A stretch of 45,088 nt of DNA from JBBDZE01 sp040900345 (GCA_040900345.1 JBBDZE010000010.1:1-45088); one strand, 5' to 3'. Positions 14,762 through 22,675 are shown, numbered from the stretch's first letter. The notes: generated by a model not told the origin, from the sequence alone. Numbers and translations are program-made.

Positions 14762-16780
14762 ATGGCAGAAAACCAACCCAAGCGACCCCCCAGCGGTCGC
14801 TCCCGCAGAACAAGGCCTGCAAATCGTGCCCAAAGTTCATCCGATAGCCAGCGCCCTGCCCACCAATCACCTGACCTGCCCGCCACCGCCTTTGGCGGGG
14901 CTCCGCAGAATGCGGTGGCTCGTGCCTCGCAGAGGCAGACGGGCGGCTCAAGGCGGGTGGCAGGCGGGCCGGCACGTCATTCTAACGCGACCGGCCAAAA
15001 GCAGCGTTCAAGCCGCCGTCCTATGGATCGGCGCTCTTCGCGCACTCGCCGCCCCTTGGGCGATACCCAGCCGGTGCGCTCGCAGGTTCACCACACCACG
15101 GGCGAGCCCACATTGCGCATTATTCCTCTTGGAGGTCTTGGCGAAACGGGCGGACGCAACATGACGTTGTTTGAATACAACGATAAGATATTGGTCATTG
15201 ACATGGGCCTACAGTTCCCCGAAGGCGATATGCCGGGTATTGACTACATTATTCCCAACGCGTCCTACATTACCGACAACCCGCACAAGGAAGTGGTCGG
15301 GGTAGCCATTACCCACGGGCACCTGGACCACTTTGGCGCGGTGGCCCATCTTATCGACAAAATAGGTAAGCCACCCATTTTCTGCGGCCAACTCACCAAG
15401 GCGCTCATCTTGAAACGCCAAACCGACCATCCGCAAAGCAGCCTTCCCGACATCACCGCGGTAAAGCGGCGTGAGGTCATTAAACTGCCGCCGTTTGAAA
15501 TCGAATTCTTCCACATTAACCACAGCATTCCCGACAGCTTTGGCATTGTACTGCGCACGCCCGACGGCAACACGATTGTTCACACAGGCGACTTTAAGTT
15601 CGATCCCGACCCTGTGGGCGACACGCCGGCCGACTTTGAGCACATCGAGCAGATTGGCAAAAGGGGCGTAACACTCCTCATGTCCGACTCAACCAACGCA
15701 GAGGCGCCGGGTCTTTCCATTCCCGAAACCGTCGTGCAAAAAAACTTGGGCGACCTTATCAGCAAGGCGCCCGGCCGCGTTATTGCCGGTACCTTCGGCT
15801 CACTGCTGTCACGCGTGCAGGAATTCATCTACATTGCCGAGGAGCAGGGCCGCTACATTGCCTTTGACGGCTACACCATGAAAACCAACGTGGAAATCGC
15901 CAAAGAATTTGGCTATCTTAAGGTACAACGCGGCACAATTATCCCCATCAAAGACGTCAACGATTACCCGGACAACAAAGTGCTCGTTGTCTGCACTGGC
16001 GCCCAGGGCGAGGGCGAGGCGGTACTGATGCGCATCGCCACGGGCGAGCACCGCAGTGTGCAAATCCACAAAAATGACTCGGTCATTTTCTCCTCCTCTT
16101 CCATCCCCGGCAACGAACGCGACATTCAAGGTCTTAAAGATTCCTTGTCGCGCCGCGGTGCGGAAATTTACGACTCCCGCTACATGGACATTCACACGTC
16201 CGGGCACGCGCGCGCCGAAGACCTCAAGAAGATGATAGAACTGACCAAGCCCAAATACCTCTTCCCCATCCAGGCCCAGCACTTTATGCGCCGGGCGCAC
16301 GCCAAGTTGGGCTACGCGATGGGCATTCCCGAGGAGAACGTCATCCTGGGCGATAACGGCGAAGTCTGCACGTTGGACAAGAACCACACCTTCCATACAA
16401 CCAAAGAGCGCGTGAATGTCGGCTACGTACTGGTGGACGGCCTCGGCGTGGGGGATGTCGGTCAAGTTGTCCTACGCGACCGTCAGGCCCTGGCTTCCGA
16501 CGGCATGATGGTCGTCATCGCCGTGGTAGACGGCCAGACGGGCAAAGTGGTAGGCAACCCTGACATTATTTCACGCGGGTTCATCTACCTTCGCGAATCA
16601 AAAGCCATGCTCGGCGACGTACGCAAGCGCAGCAAGGCCATCATAGAAAATGCCACGGGGCAGCAGGACGCCACCAACTGGGAATATGTCAAAGAGAACA
16701 TGCGCGATCAGTTGGGCAAACTGTTGTTTGACAAGACCCAACGACGCCCAATGGTGCTGCCGGTTGTTATAGAAGTCTAA
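14762..16780 (+). CDS. rnj: Ribonuclease J
   Basis: 672 residues from the ATG at 14762 (an in-frame ATG at 14747 is also possible). The first ~115 residues are low-complexity, rich in Arg, Ser, Pro and Gln, and probably disordered. Then comes a metallo-beta-lactamase/beta-CASP core: LGGLGETGGRNM, the metal-binding THGHLDHFGA, HTGDFKFD and the beta-CASP segments GTFGSLLSRVQEF and SGHARAEDL, ending in the C-terminal domain (FIYLRESKAML). RNase J is a 5'-3' exo- and endonuclease for mRNA decay and rRNA maturation. Part of the N-terminal extension (about 14880-14985) is built from a GC-rich palindromic repeat. tRNA-Leu lies 90 bp upstream. Confidence 0.95.
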   Translation: MAENQPKRPPSGRSRRTRPANRAQSSSDSQRPAHQSPDLPATAFGGAPQNAVARASQRQTGGSRRVAGGPARHSNATGQKQRSSRRPMDRRSSRTRRPLGDTQPVRSQVHHTTGEPTLRIIPLGGLGETGGRNMTLFEYNDKILVIDMGLQFPEGDMPGIDYIIPNASYITDNPHKEVVGVAITHGHLDHFGAVAHLIDKIGKPPIFCGQLTKALILKRQTDHPQSSLPDITAVKRREVIKLPPFEIEFFHINHSIPDSFGIVLRTPDGNTIVHTGDFKFDPDPVGDTPADFEHIEQIGKRGVTLLMSDSTNAEAPGLSIPETVVQKNLGDLISKAPGRVIAGTFGSLLSRVQEFIYIAEEQGRYIAFDGYTMKTNVEIAKEFGYLKVQRGTIIPIKDVNDYPDNKVLVVCTGAQGEGEAVLMRIATGEHRSVQIHKNDSVIFSSSSIPGNERDIQGLKDSLSRRGAEIYDSRYMDIHTSGHARAEDLKKMIELTKPKYLFPIQAQHFMRRAHAKLGYAMGIPEENVILGDNGEVCTLDKNHTFHTTKERVNVGYVLVDGLGVGDVGQVVLRDRQALASDGMMVVIAVVDGQTGKVVGNPDIISRGFIYLRESKAMLGDVRKRSKAIIENATGQQDATNWEYVKENMRDQLGKLLFDKTQRRPMVLPVVIEV

Positions 16781-16784
16781 ACTC

Positions 16785-16818
16785 AGAGCATTAGGTGATA
16801 GAGCTCTAGAGCGCTAGG
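16785..16818. repeat. Degenerate repeat upstream of the S23 gene
   Basis: AGAGCATTAGGTGATAGAGC followed by TCTAGAGCGCTAGGT. It resembles, in inverted orientation, the repeat downstream of the same gene (17183-17217) and the spacer repeat at 3283-3352. Confidence 0.5.
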
Positions 16819-16819
16819 T

Positions 16820-17182
16820 ATGTCAAAAGAAATTAGCTCCTACAGGGACTTAATCGTCTGGCAACGGTCTATGGAGCTCGTCTTTGCAGTATACGAACTG
16901 ACAGAGAAGTTTCCAAGGTCAGAACAATTCGGTCTTACTTCTCAAATAAGAAGAGCTGTAGTTTCGATTTCTTCTAACATCGCCGAAGGCAAGGCCAGAG
17001 GGTCTAAGAAAGAATACCGGCAATTCTTACTCACCGCGTATGGTTCGGGAGCAGAGCTTGAAACGCAAATAACCATTGCCAAGCATCTCCCCTTTAGCGA
17101 GCATCTAAATTATGAGAAGATAGATATACCGCTCGAGGAAGTGATGAAGATGCTCAATGCCATCATTCAGAAACTATCCTAA
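16820..17182 (+). CDS. Four-helix-bundle S23 (23S rRNA intervening sequence) family protein
   Basis: 120 residues. SYRDLIVWQRSMELVFAVYE, FGLTSQIRRAVVSISSNIAEG and the GSGAELETQITIAKHL stretch are the family signature. Helices are predicted throughout and no catalytic residues are evident. Members were first seen as ORFs inside intervening sequences of 23S rRNA and share a fold with bAvd, the accessory protein of diversity-generating retroelements; the molecular role is unknown. Here it lies between RNase J and trpS, bracketed by inverted degenerate TTAGG/CCTAA repeats, as a movable cassette might be. The 23S gene in this window has a long helix-25 insertion with no ORF. There is no reverse transcriptase here. 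Confidence 0.9.
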   Translation: MSKEISSYRDLIVWQRSMELVFAVYELTEKFPRSEQFGLTSQIRRAVVSISSNIAEGKARGSKKEYRQFLLTAYGSGAELETQITIAKHLPFSEHLNYEKIDIPLEEVMKMLNAIIQKLS

Positions 17183-17217
17183 AGCTCTAAAACCTAACTC
17201 TCTAACACTCTAACTAT
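17183..17217. repeat. Degenerate repeat downstream of the S23 gene
   Basis: AGCTCTAAAACCTAACTCTC followed by TAACACTCTAACT, ending 2 bp before the trpS start. Its reverse complement resembles the upstream copy at 16785-16818, so the two act as imperfect inverted ends around the S23 gene. Confidence 0.5.
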
Positions 17218-17218
17218 C

Positions 17219-18187
17219 ATGCGCGTACTAAGCGGCATTCAGCCATCGGGCGAACTACACTTGGGCAACTATGTGGGCGCCCTCAAGCAGTTCGTGGAAC
17301 TGCAGAACGACTACGAAAGCTTCTTTTCCGTAGTGGACCTGCACGCCATGACCTCGCTGCACGACCCAAATGAGCTTCGTCCGCTTATTGCCAGCGCCAA
17401 AAGAGTGTTTTTAGCCATTGGCCTCAACCCTGAAAAGTCCACCCTCTTTGTGCAATCGGACGTTCCCGCCCACACAGAACTTGCCTGGATATTTGCGACC
17501 ATCACGCCCCTTGGCGAGCTTGAGCGCATGACCCAGTATAAAGACAAGAAGGCCCAAGGCCTTGAGGCCAATGCCGGCCTGCTCACCTATCCCCTGCTTA
17601 TGGCCGCCGACATCCTCATGTACCGGGCCGAAAAGGTACCCGTCGGCGAAGACCAGGTTCAACATTTGGAACTGACGGGCGATATCGCCAAAAAATTCAA
17701 TAAACAGTTTGGGGAACTATTCGTGGTTCCCAAACCCATCCTGCGCGCGGGTGTTAGCCGCATTAAAAGTTTACAGGACCCCGAAAAGAAAATGTCCAAG
17801 TCGCTCGGACCAAAACACTATGTGGGGCTTTTTGAACACGCTGATGACATTCGCGACAAGTTCAAGCGCGCCGTAACCGATTCCGAACACGATATCCGAT
17901 TCGATCCCGATAACAAACCGGGCATTTCCAACCTGCTCACTATTTACGGCGCCATTCAAGGACAACCCATGGATGAGGTAGAACAACATTTCGCCGACAA
18001 GAGCTACACCGAACTCAAAGAAGAAGTGGCTGAGGCGGTCATTGCCGAACTCAAGCCCATTCAGCAGCGCGCCGAGGAGCTATCCGACATCGACGTGGCG
18101 GCCGCCTTCAAACAAGGTGCCGAGCGCGCCCAGGCGGAAGCAGAAAAAACCATGCGCGAAGTGCGCAAGCGCGTAGGCATCGCCTAA
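17219..18187 (+). CDS. trpS: Tryptophan--tRNA ligase
   Basis: 322 residues, the usual bacterial size. A class I synthetase: PSGELHLGNYVGAL holds the HIGH-type motif (residues 9-18) and KKMSKSLGP the KMSKS loop (about 193-198). GEDQVQHLELTGDIA is the conserved segment following the tryptophan pocket. It charges tRNA-Trp in the cytosol. It starts 2 bp after the repeat flanking the S23 gene and has no Shine-Dalgarno. It converges with the phosphatase gene at 18263 and both end at a strong palindrome. Confidence 0.97.
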   Translation: MRVLSGIQPSGELHLGNYVGALKQFVELQNDYESFFSVVDLHAMTSLHDPNELRPLIASAKRVFLAIGLNPEKSTLFVQSDVPAHTELAWIFATITPLGELERMTQYKDKKAQGLEANAGLLTYPLLMAADILMYRAEKVPVGEDQVQHLELTGDIAKKFNKQFGELFVVPKPILRAGVSRIKSLQDPEKKMSKSLGPKHYVGLFEHADDIRDKFKRAVTDSEHDIRFDPDNKPGISNLLTIYGAIQGQPMDEVEQHFADKSYTELKEEVAEAVIAELKPIQQRAEELSDIDVAAAFKQGAERAQAEAEKTMREVRKRVGIA

Positions 18188-18200
18188 CCCATATATCCCT

Positions 18201-18244
18201 CCTCAACCTAAACACGACAATCGATTGTCGTGTTTAGGTTGAGG
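18201..18244. terminator. Perfect 44-bp palindrome, bidirectional terminator
   Basis: CCTCAACCTAAACACGACAA plus TC is followed directly by its reverse complement. It sits between convergent trpS and the phosphatase-like gene, 13 bp past one stop and 18 bp past the other, so it most likely ends transcription from both sides. Confidence 0.75.
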
Positions 18245-18262
18245 TATGGCGCCACCGTTTCG

Positions 18263-19054
18263 TCAACATACTCCCTTCGAGGGGGTTGTATGGAAAAGCT
18301 GTGCAATCTCCTTCGCCAGCTTCTCGCCTGCGTAGATGATTACTCTGCGCCCGTCTATTTCCAGATACTTCGTGACAAAACCCGCTTCCTCGAGTAGCGC
18401 GCGGCGGGGCATTTGGTCCACGATTTTTGTCTTTTGGTTCAAAACCACGCTTGCGCCGAGAAAGCCGCCGGTGAGCAAATAGGGGCTGAAAGCGCCTGCG
18501 GTAATGCGTATGCGGTAAGAGGCCTCCATGAGCCTGCCCATATAACTTAGGCGCCACGCGATATCCGGGTCACTGCCGCCAATATCCAGATCAACCGTAA
18601 CACGAGAAAGCGAATCTTGTAGCGCAGGGTGGACGCGTACATCGTTTAGGTAGGCGCCATCGCCATGTGAGGCCGAAAAGAGTTGTTTTGATACCGGATT
18701 GTAAATAATGCCAAGCACCGGCTCGCCTTTGTGCAGCAGGGCAATTTGCACATAGAAAAGCGGGATGCGGGCAATAAAGTTCTTGGTCTGGTCTATAGGG
18801 TCAATCGTCCAGTTATATTCTTCCCGTTCGTCGCTTTCTCCCTCTTCGCGGAGAAAGCCCGCACCTGGTACGAGACCTGCCAGCCGTTCAACCAACATCT
18901 CTTCGGCCTGTATATCTACTTGCGTGACCGGCTCCTCTTCGGCCTTGTACGAAACAACCTGCTCGTTTTCCCACGCGCCCAGCACAAATTCCCCCACCTC
19001 TTGCACGGCAACTTGTGCTTTTTCTCGCACCGCAATAAGCTCTTCGTTACTCAT
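18263..19054 (-). CDS. Inositol monophosphatase / CysQ-family sugar or nucleotide phosphatase
   Basis: 263 residues. LREEGESDE (metal-binding EE pair) and WTIDPIDQTKNFI (variant of the DPIDGT metal site, with Gln replacing Gly) identify the FIG/IMPase superfamily of Mg-dependent, Li-sensitive phosphatases. The later WD motif region is less clear (ADPDIAWRLS replaced by GSDPDIAWRLSYMG). Substrates in the family include inositol phosphates, fructose 1,6-bisphosphate and 3'-phosphoadenosine 5'-phosphate, and sequence alone does not decide among them. The ATG at 19054 overlaps the hexomutase stop (ATGAGTAA), so the two genes are translationally coupled and probably act in sugar-phosphate metabolism together. 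Confidence 0.8.
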   Translation of the reverse strand: MSNEELIAVREKAQVAVQEVGEFVLGAWENEQVVSYKAEEEPVTQVDIQAEEMLVERLAGLVPGAGFLREEGESDEREEYNWTIDPIDQTKNFIARIPLFYVQIALLHKGEPVLGIIYNPVSKQLFSASHGDGAYLNDVRVHPALQDSLSRVTVDLDIGGSDPDIAWRLSYMGRLMEASYRIRITAGAFSPYLLTGGFLGASVVLNQKTKIVDQMPRRALLEEAGFVTKYLEIDGRRVIIYAGEKLAKEIAQLFHTTPSKGVC

Positions 19055-20879
19055 CTTGGAATACATCTACTTTTATGCTTGAGAGGATTTCATCAAAGAT
19101 TGCAACAATGGACTCTTCAAACTCCCGTGCTTCTAGCCCTACCTCTTCTTTGGTTTTTTCCTTCAAATCACCCTTGACAATGCTGTAGTATTTCATCTTG
19201 GGTTCGGTGCCAGAAGGGCGCACATGCACCGCAATCCGCTCGTCGTTGGTGAAGAAGAACGAGAGCATGTCGCCCTTGTCCCAATCGCGCGTCTCCAAAA
19301 GTTCGCCGCTCTGGCCGTCGCGCACTTGGCCAGTGAGACGATCCAGTGCCTTGAGTACTTTTCTGCCGGCAATTTCCGTAGGCAGGTTCCCGCGCAGCTT
19401 TGCCATTGCCATGTTCATTTGCTCGAATGTCCCCAGCCCCTCAATGAGTTTGTAGTAGACCCTGTCGGCGTAAAAACCGTACTGGCGATAAATATCTTCC
19501 AGCACATCTATAGGAGTTTTGCCTTTTTCTTTTGCCCACGTTGTTGCCTCGGCCGCAATAAGAGCTGCGCTGTCTGCTCCTTTATCACGGTAGCTATTGC
19601 CGAAAACATATCCCGTTGTTTCTTCGCATCCAAAAAGAAACGTTTTATCTGCGGGCAAGTGTTCGGCCCGATCTCCAATATATTTGAACCCAACGAGCAA
19701 ATCCCCGATAACTTCCGCTCCGAAGCTTTCTGCTACGTCGCGCAGCAACTCGGTGGTAAGGGATGTCTTTATAATAACGGGCTTTTTCGGCATCGCGCCG
19801 GCCTCTTTGAGCCGCGACAGGTAAAAGAAGGCCATGAATACCGCTGCCTGGTTTCCAGACAAAACATGCCAGGTACCATCCTTATCGGGTACGGCAATAC
19901 CGAGCCGGTCTGCGTCCGGGTCGGACACCAGCCCAAGGTCAGCTCCTTTTTGCTTGGCCAGTTGTATGGTTTCTTCGTATACGGCCGGAAACTCGGGATT
20001 TGGGAAGTGGTTGTGCACGTTAGGGAACTCGCCGTCCAAACTCATCTGCTCGTCCACAACATCGACATCGTCAAACCCGAGTTCCTTCAAAACGGGTAAC
20101 ACCGACTGGGTTCCCACCCCGTGCAACGGAGAATACGCAATTTTAATACCGCGTCCATCGTATACCGATACCTTTTTCGCCTGTTCAATAAATTCCCTGT
20201 CGAGGTCTTTAGATATATAGGAAACAAGCCCTCGCGACAAAGCTTCTTCAAAATCCATCTTTTTGATGTCGTTTGCCTTGTCAAACTCTTCGGCTATTTT
20301 AAAACCCTCGTCCGGCAGCAGCTGCACCCCGTTTTCGTCATAAATCTTATACCCGTTAAACTCAGGCGGGTTGTGACTGGCGGTAATCACGATGCCGCCA
20401 GCGCATTCAAGACGGCGCACCGTAAACGAAAGTTGAGGAGTGGCTCGATAATAGTCGTACATTTTTACCGGAATCCCATTTGCCGCCAACACGCGAGCAG
20501 TTTCTTGGGCGAATGTCTTCGAGTTGTGGCGCGTATCGTATGCAATGGCCACACCCCTGTCCACGATATCGGCTTTGTATGCATGCAGATACGCGGCGTA
20601 GGCCTGCGAAGCACGCCGGATAATGTGATTGTTCATGCGGTTGGTGCCAATGGCCATAGAACCGCGCACGCCGCCTGTTCCACCAAACACTAAAAGCCGA
20701 TAGAACGCGTCCATAAGAAACTTCCAGTCCCGTTCTTCAATTTTTTTCTGCAGATCTGGAACAAACTCTTCGAACTCCTCATCCGTCAACCACCGCACCA
20801 TCTCATCGAATGCTGCCTTGTTGATCTGTCTTTCAGCCAGAGCTTCTTCAAGCGCCTTTTTCACTTCTGATTGCATCAT
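19047..20879 (-). CDS. Phosphoglucomutase/phosphomannomutase (alpha-D-phosphohexomutase)
   Basis: 610 residues. All four hexomutase signatures are present: the phosphoserine loop ITASHNPPEFNGYK, the metal-binding DPDADRLGIAV, the sugar-binding GCEETTGYVFG and the phosphate-binding VHVRPSGTEPKMKYY. The length and the N-terminal helical extension (LADEEFEEF-type region, residues 1-50) match the PGM2-like bacterial group. It interconverts hexose 1- and 6-phosphates, feeding glycolysis or envelope sugar synthesis. Two adjacent ATGs (20879 and 20876) are possible starts. It is divergent from rpsF and translationally coupled to the downstream phosphatase gene. Confidence 0.94.
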   Translation of the reverse strand: MMQSEVKKALEEALAERQINKAAFDEMVRWLTDEEFEEFVPDLQKKIEERDWKFLMDAFYRLLVFGGTGGVRGSMAIGTNRMNNHIIRRASQAYAAYLHAYKADIVDRGVAIAYDTRHNSKTFAQETARVLAANGIPVKMYDYYRATPQLSFTVRRLECAGGIVITASHNPPEFNGYKIYDENGVQLLPDEGFKIAEEFDKANDIKKMDFEEALSRGLVSYISKDLDREFIEQAKKVSVYDGRGIKIAYSPLHGVGTQSVLPVLKELGFDDVDVVDEQMSLDGEFPNVHNHFPNPEFPAVYEETIQLAKQKGADLGLVSDPDADRLGIAVPDKDGTWHVLSGNQAAVFMAFFYLSRLKEAGAMPKKPVIIKTSLTTELLRDVAESFGAEVIGDLLVGFKYIGDRAEHLPADKTFLFGCEETTGYVFGNSYRDKGADSAALIAAEATTWAKEKGKTPIDVLEDIYRQYGFYADRVYYKLIEGLGTFEQMNMAMAKLRGNLPTEIAGRKVLKALDRLTGQVRDGQSGELLETRDWDKGDMLSFFFTNDERIAVHVRPSGTEPKMKYYSIVKGDLKEKTKEEVGLEAREFEESIVAIFDEILSSIKVDVFQDE

Positions 20880-20910
20880 GGAGACTTTTCGTTTAGTACC
20901 CAGGGAGGAC

Positions 20911-20939
20911 TTGTCATAGGCCCTTTCTTATGCTAATGT
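20911..20939 (+). promoter_or_regulatory. Promoter of rpsF-ssb-rpsR
   Basis: TTGTCA (20911-20916), a 17-bp spacer ending in TGC, then TAATGT (20934-20939), an extended -10 promoter. The rpsF ATG begins 9 bp after the -10, so the mRNA has almost no leader. Confidence 0.75.
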
Positions 20940-20948
20940 AACCTGGCA

Positions 20949-21500
20949 ATGGAAGAAAAACAAGCGGCCCAGAACAAGCGTTTATACGAATTGTACGCGT
21001 TATTGAACCCACAGCAGGACGACGCGTCCATTGAGCGCGCGCGGGAGGAATTAGTAAAGATTCTTGAGCGCCACAACGCCAACATTGAGCGTTTTTCGCC
21101 TTTTACGAAAACCAACTTGGCCTACCCAATGAATAAGGTAACCACGGCCTACGGCGGCAGCATTTCATTTTGGATGCAGCCCGACCAGGTAGAAAGCGTA
21201 GAGGAAGAATTAAAAGTGAGCGAGGGCGCCATTCTGCGCACACTGTTGAGTAAGAACGAGCCAAAAGCGATAAAAGTTTCGACCCGCAAACCGCGCACCT
21301 TACACGAAAAAGCAGTTAAGGAAGAAGCAACTGGATCCGCCGAAGGAATTCTTATCGCCGTACCCAAAGAAGAGACCCCGGCAACGGCAGCAGCCCAACC
21401 CGAAACGAAAGAACGCTCAAAAGAGAAAGACCAAGACGATCAGAAAGTAACCCTGGAAGACATCGACCGCAAGCTTGATGAAATAATGGGGGACCTGTAA
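20949..21500 (+). CDS. rpsF: 30S ribosomal protein S6
   Basis: 183 residues. The N-terminal ~100 residues are the S6 ferredoxin-like fold (KRLYELYALLNPQQ, FTKTNLAYPMNKVTTAYGG, VEEELKVSEGAILRTLLSK). A long acidic and basic extension follows (about 105-183), with the C-terminal helix VTLEDIDRKLDEIMGDL. S6 binds 16S rRNA as a heterodimer with S18. It heads the conserved rpsF-ssb-rpsR operon. Its stop codon TAA is also the first three bases of the structured intergenic cassette (21498-21755). Confidence 0.95.
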   Translation: MEEKQAAQNKRLYELYALLNPQQDDASIERAREELVKILERHNANIERFSPFTKTNLAYPMNKVTTAYGGSISFWMQPDQVESVEEELKVSEGAILRTLLSKNEPKAIKVSTRKPRTLHEKAVKEEATGSAEGILIAVPKEETPATAAAQPETKERSKEKDQDDQKVTLEDIDRKLDEIMGDL

Positions 21501-21755
21501 AGTAGGTACTTGACGAACGCGAGCTGAAAGCGCAACGTGAGTCTAGTAGCAGCTTTACCCCCTCACTCGAATGTGGTCGTTCTTGTAAAGAGCGGCCAGT
21601 AGCAATCAGTACTGGAGGAACGTACGCTGGAAATACACATCTCGCTTCGATTGGCCGAACGGGACAAGCATTACCACATTCGAGTGAGGGGGTGCTCACT
21701 GTTCTAACGACTCGACGTCGCAAGCAGGCTTGCTTGTCTCGTCGAGAACAATGGC
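21498..21755 (+). ncRNA. Structured intergenic RNA cassette, copy 1 (rpsF-ssb)
   Basis: Three parts. First an imperfect stem pairing 21499-21514 with the end of GAGTCTAGTAGCAGCTTTA (21539-21557). Second a palindromic element with perfect 21-bp arms (21557-21577 and 21673-21693, ACCCCCTCACTCGAATGTGG). Third a hairpin at 21701-21749: GTT, CTAACGA, CTCGACG, TC, GCAAG-CAGG-CTTGC, TTGTCT, CGTCGAG, AAC. Parts one and three recur before rpsR (22242-22447) with compensatory changes. The cassette occupies the whole space from the rpsF stop to the ssb start. Confidence 0.7.
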
Positions 21756-22244
21756 ATGAATCTCAACAAGGCAATCATCATTGGCAACGTAACCGCGGAC
21801 CCGGAAGTACGCTCAACCCCTTCCGGCCAGCAAGTCGCGAACTTTTCCGTTGCGACCAACCGCATGTGGACGGACCGTTCCACCAACGAAAAGCAGCAAA
21901 AAACGGAATTTCATAATGTGGTCGCGTGGGGTCGGCTCGCTGAGATTGTCGGCCAATACCTGCAAAAGGGCGGTCTCGTTATGATTGAAGGTCGCATTGA
22001 GACTCGCTCCTGGGAAGACCAGAATTCTGGCCAGCGTCGCTACCGCACGGAGATTATCGCCGAGAACATGCAGCTTGGTCCTCGAGGGGCCGGGCAAGGC
22101 GGCGGCACCGGCCGCCCGACAGCTTCATCCTCCGCGGCTCAAAGCTCCCGCAAGGACGAGGACGATGATTTGCCCACCATTGACGCCGAGCAACCTACTT
22201 CCAGCTCGGATGATGAAGTAGATATTAAGGATATTCCATTTTAA
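21756..22244 (+). CDS. ssb: Single-stranded DNA-binding protein
   Basis: 162 residues. The OB-fold (residues 1-110) begins MNLNKAIIIGNVTADPEVRS and includes VANFSVATNR, TEFHNVVAWGRLAEIVGQYL and GLVMIEGRIETRSWED. A Gly/Ser-rich disordered linker leads to the acidic tip DIKDIPF, the partner-docking tail of bacterial SSB. It coats single-stranded DNA in replication, repair and recombination. Its place between rpsF and rpsR is the common bacterial arrangement. The start is the ATG at 21756; another ATG 5 bp upstream is out of frame. Translation of ssb may be governed by the hairpin that ends 6 bases before it. Confidence 0.97.
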   Translation: MNLNKAIIIGNVTADPEVRSTPSGQQVANFSVATNRMWTDRSTNEKQQKTEFHNVVAWGRLAEIVGQYLQKGGLVMIEGRIETRSWEDQNSGQRRYRTEIIAENMQLGPRGAGQGGGTGRPTASSSAAQSSRKDEDDDLPTIDAEQPTSSSDDEVDIKDIPF

Positions 22245-22447
22245 AGTAGGTACTTGACGAACGTAATCCGCCAGACGGCGGAGCAGCTTGAGTCTAGTAG
22301 CAGCTTTACTCTGAGCGAGTCGAAGAGTTACCGCGGTTCCGTTCCACCCTTCGACTCGCTGCGCATGGCGCAGTTCGCTCAGGGTACTAAATTTTCTAAC
22401 AACTCAGCGCCGCAAACAAGTTTGCTTGCTTCGTTGAGAAAATTTGT
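22242..22447 (+). ncRNA. Structured intergenic RNA cassette, copy 2 (ssb-rpsR)
   Basis: It begins with the ssb stop TAA, identical to copy 1 for its first 22 bases (TAAAGTAGGTACTTGACG...), then a TCCGCC-AGAC-GGCGGA hairpin replaces the inner loop, then GAGTCTAGTAGCAGCTTTA (22290-22308). The middle slot holds a different palindrome (CTGAGCGAGTCGAAG and its inverted partner, 22310-22382). The 3' hairpin at 22390-22444 reads ATTTT, CTAACAA, CTCAGCG, CC, GCAAA-CAAG-TTTGC, TTGCTT, CGTTGAG, AAAAT. The stems differ from copy 1 in paired positions while CTAAC(G/A)A is kept. It ends 3 bases before the rpsR ATG. Confidence 0.7.
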
Positions 22448-22657
22448 ATGAAGCAGTGTCACATTTGTATCACGCCGAATAAGGAGATTGAGTGGAAGGA
22501 CGCAAACCTTCTGCGTCGTTTTTTGTCGCAAGACAACAAAATCCTTCGACCCCGCGTAACAGGAACCTGCGCCAAGCACCAGCGCGAAATAGCCCGCGCC
22601 ATCAAGCGCGCCCGCACCATGGGCATTATCGCTTACACCCCACTGGCACAAAAGTAA
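22448..22657 (+). CDS. rpsR: 30S ribosomal protein S18
   Basis: 69 residues. MKQCHICITPNKEIEWKDAN gives an N-terminal CxxC, and LLRRFLSQDNKILRPRVTGT followed by CAKHQREIARAIKRARTMGI is the S18 signature; the second CxxH could complete a zinc site. S18 pairs with S6 (first gene of the operon) on the 16S platform. It is the last gene of the operon and is followed 19 bp later by a strong terminator. Its leader is the second copy of the structured cassette, so control of S18 synthesis by RNA structure is plausible but not shown. Confidence 0.96.
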   Translation: MKQCHICITPNKEIEWKDANLLRRFLSQDNKILRPRVTGTCAKHQREIARAIKRARTMGIIAYTPLAQK

Positions 22658-22675
22658 ATCCAGCTGGTACGTGCC

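Noticed and set aside
16820..17182. Diversity-generating retroelement suggested by the bAvd-like fold of the S23 protein
   Set aside because: No reverse transcriptase, template repeat or variable repeat is visible in the window.
19224..20099. A 291-codon plus-strand ORF opposite the phosphohexomutase gene
   Set aside because: Antisense shadow of a clearly conserved enzyme gene.
21500..21560. Hammerhead-type ribozyme in the rpsF-ssb cassette (TTGACGA and GAAA occur nearby)
   Set aside because: The required CUGANGA and GAAA cores with three proper stems are not present, and the second cassette lacks GAAA.
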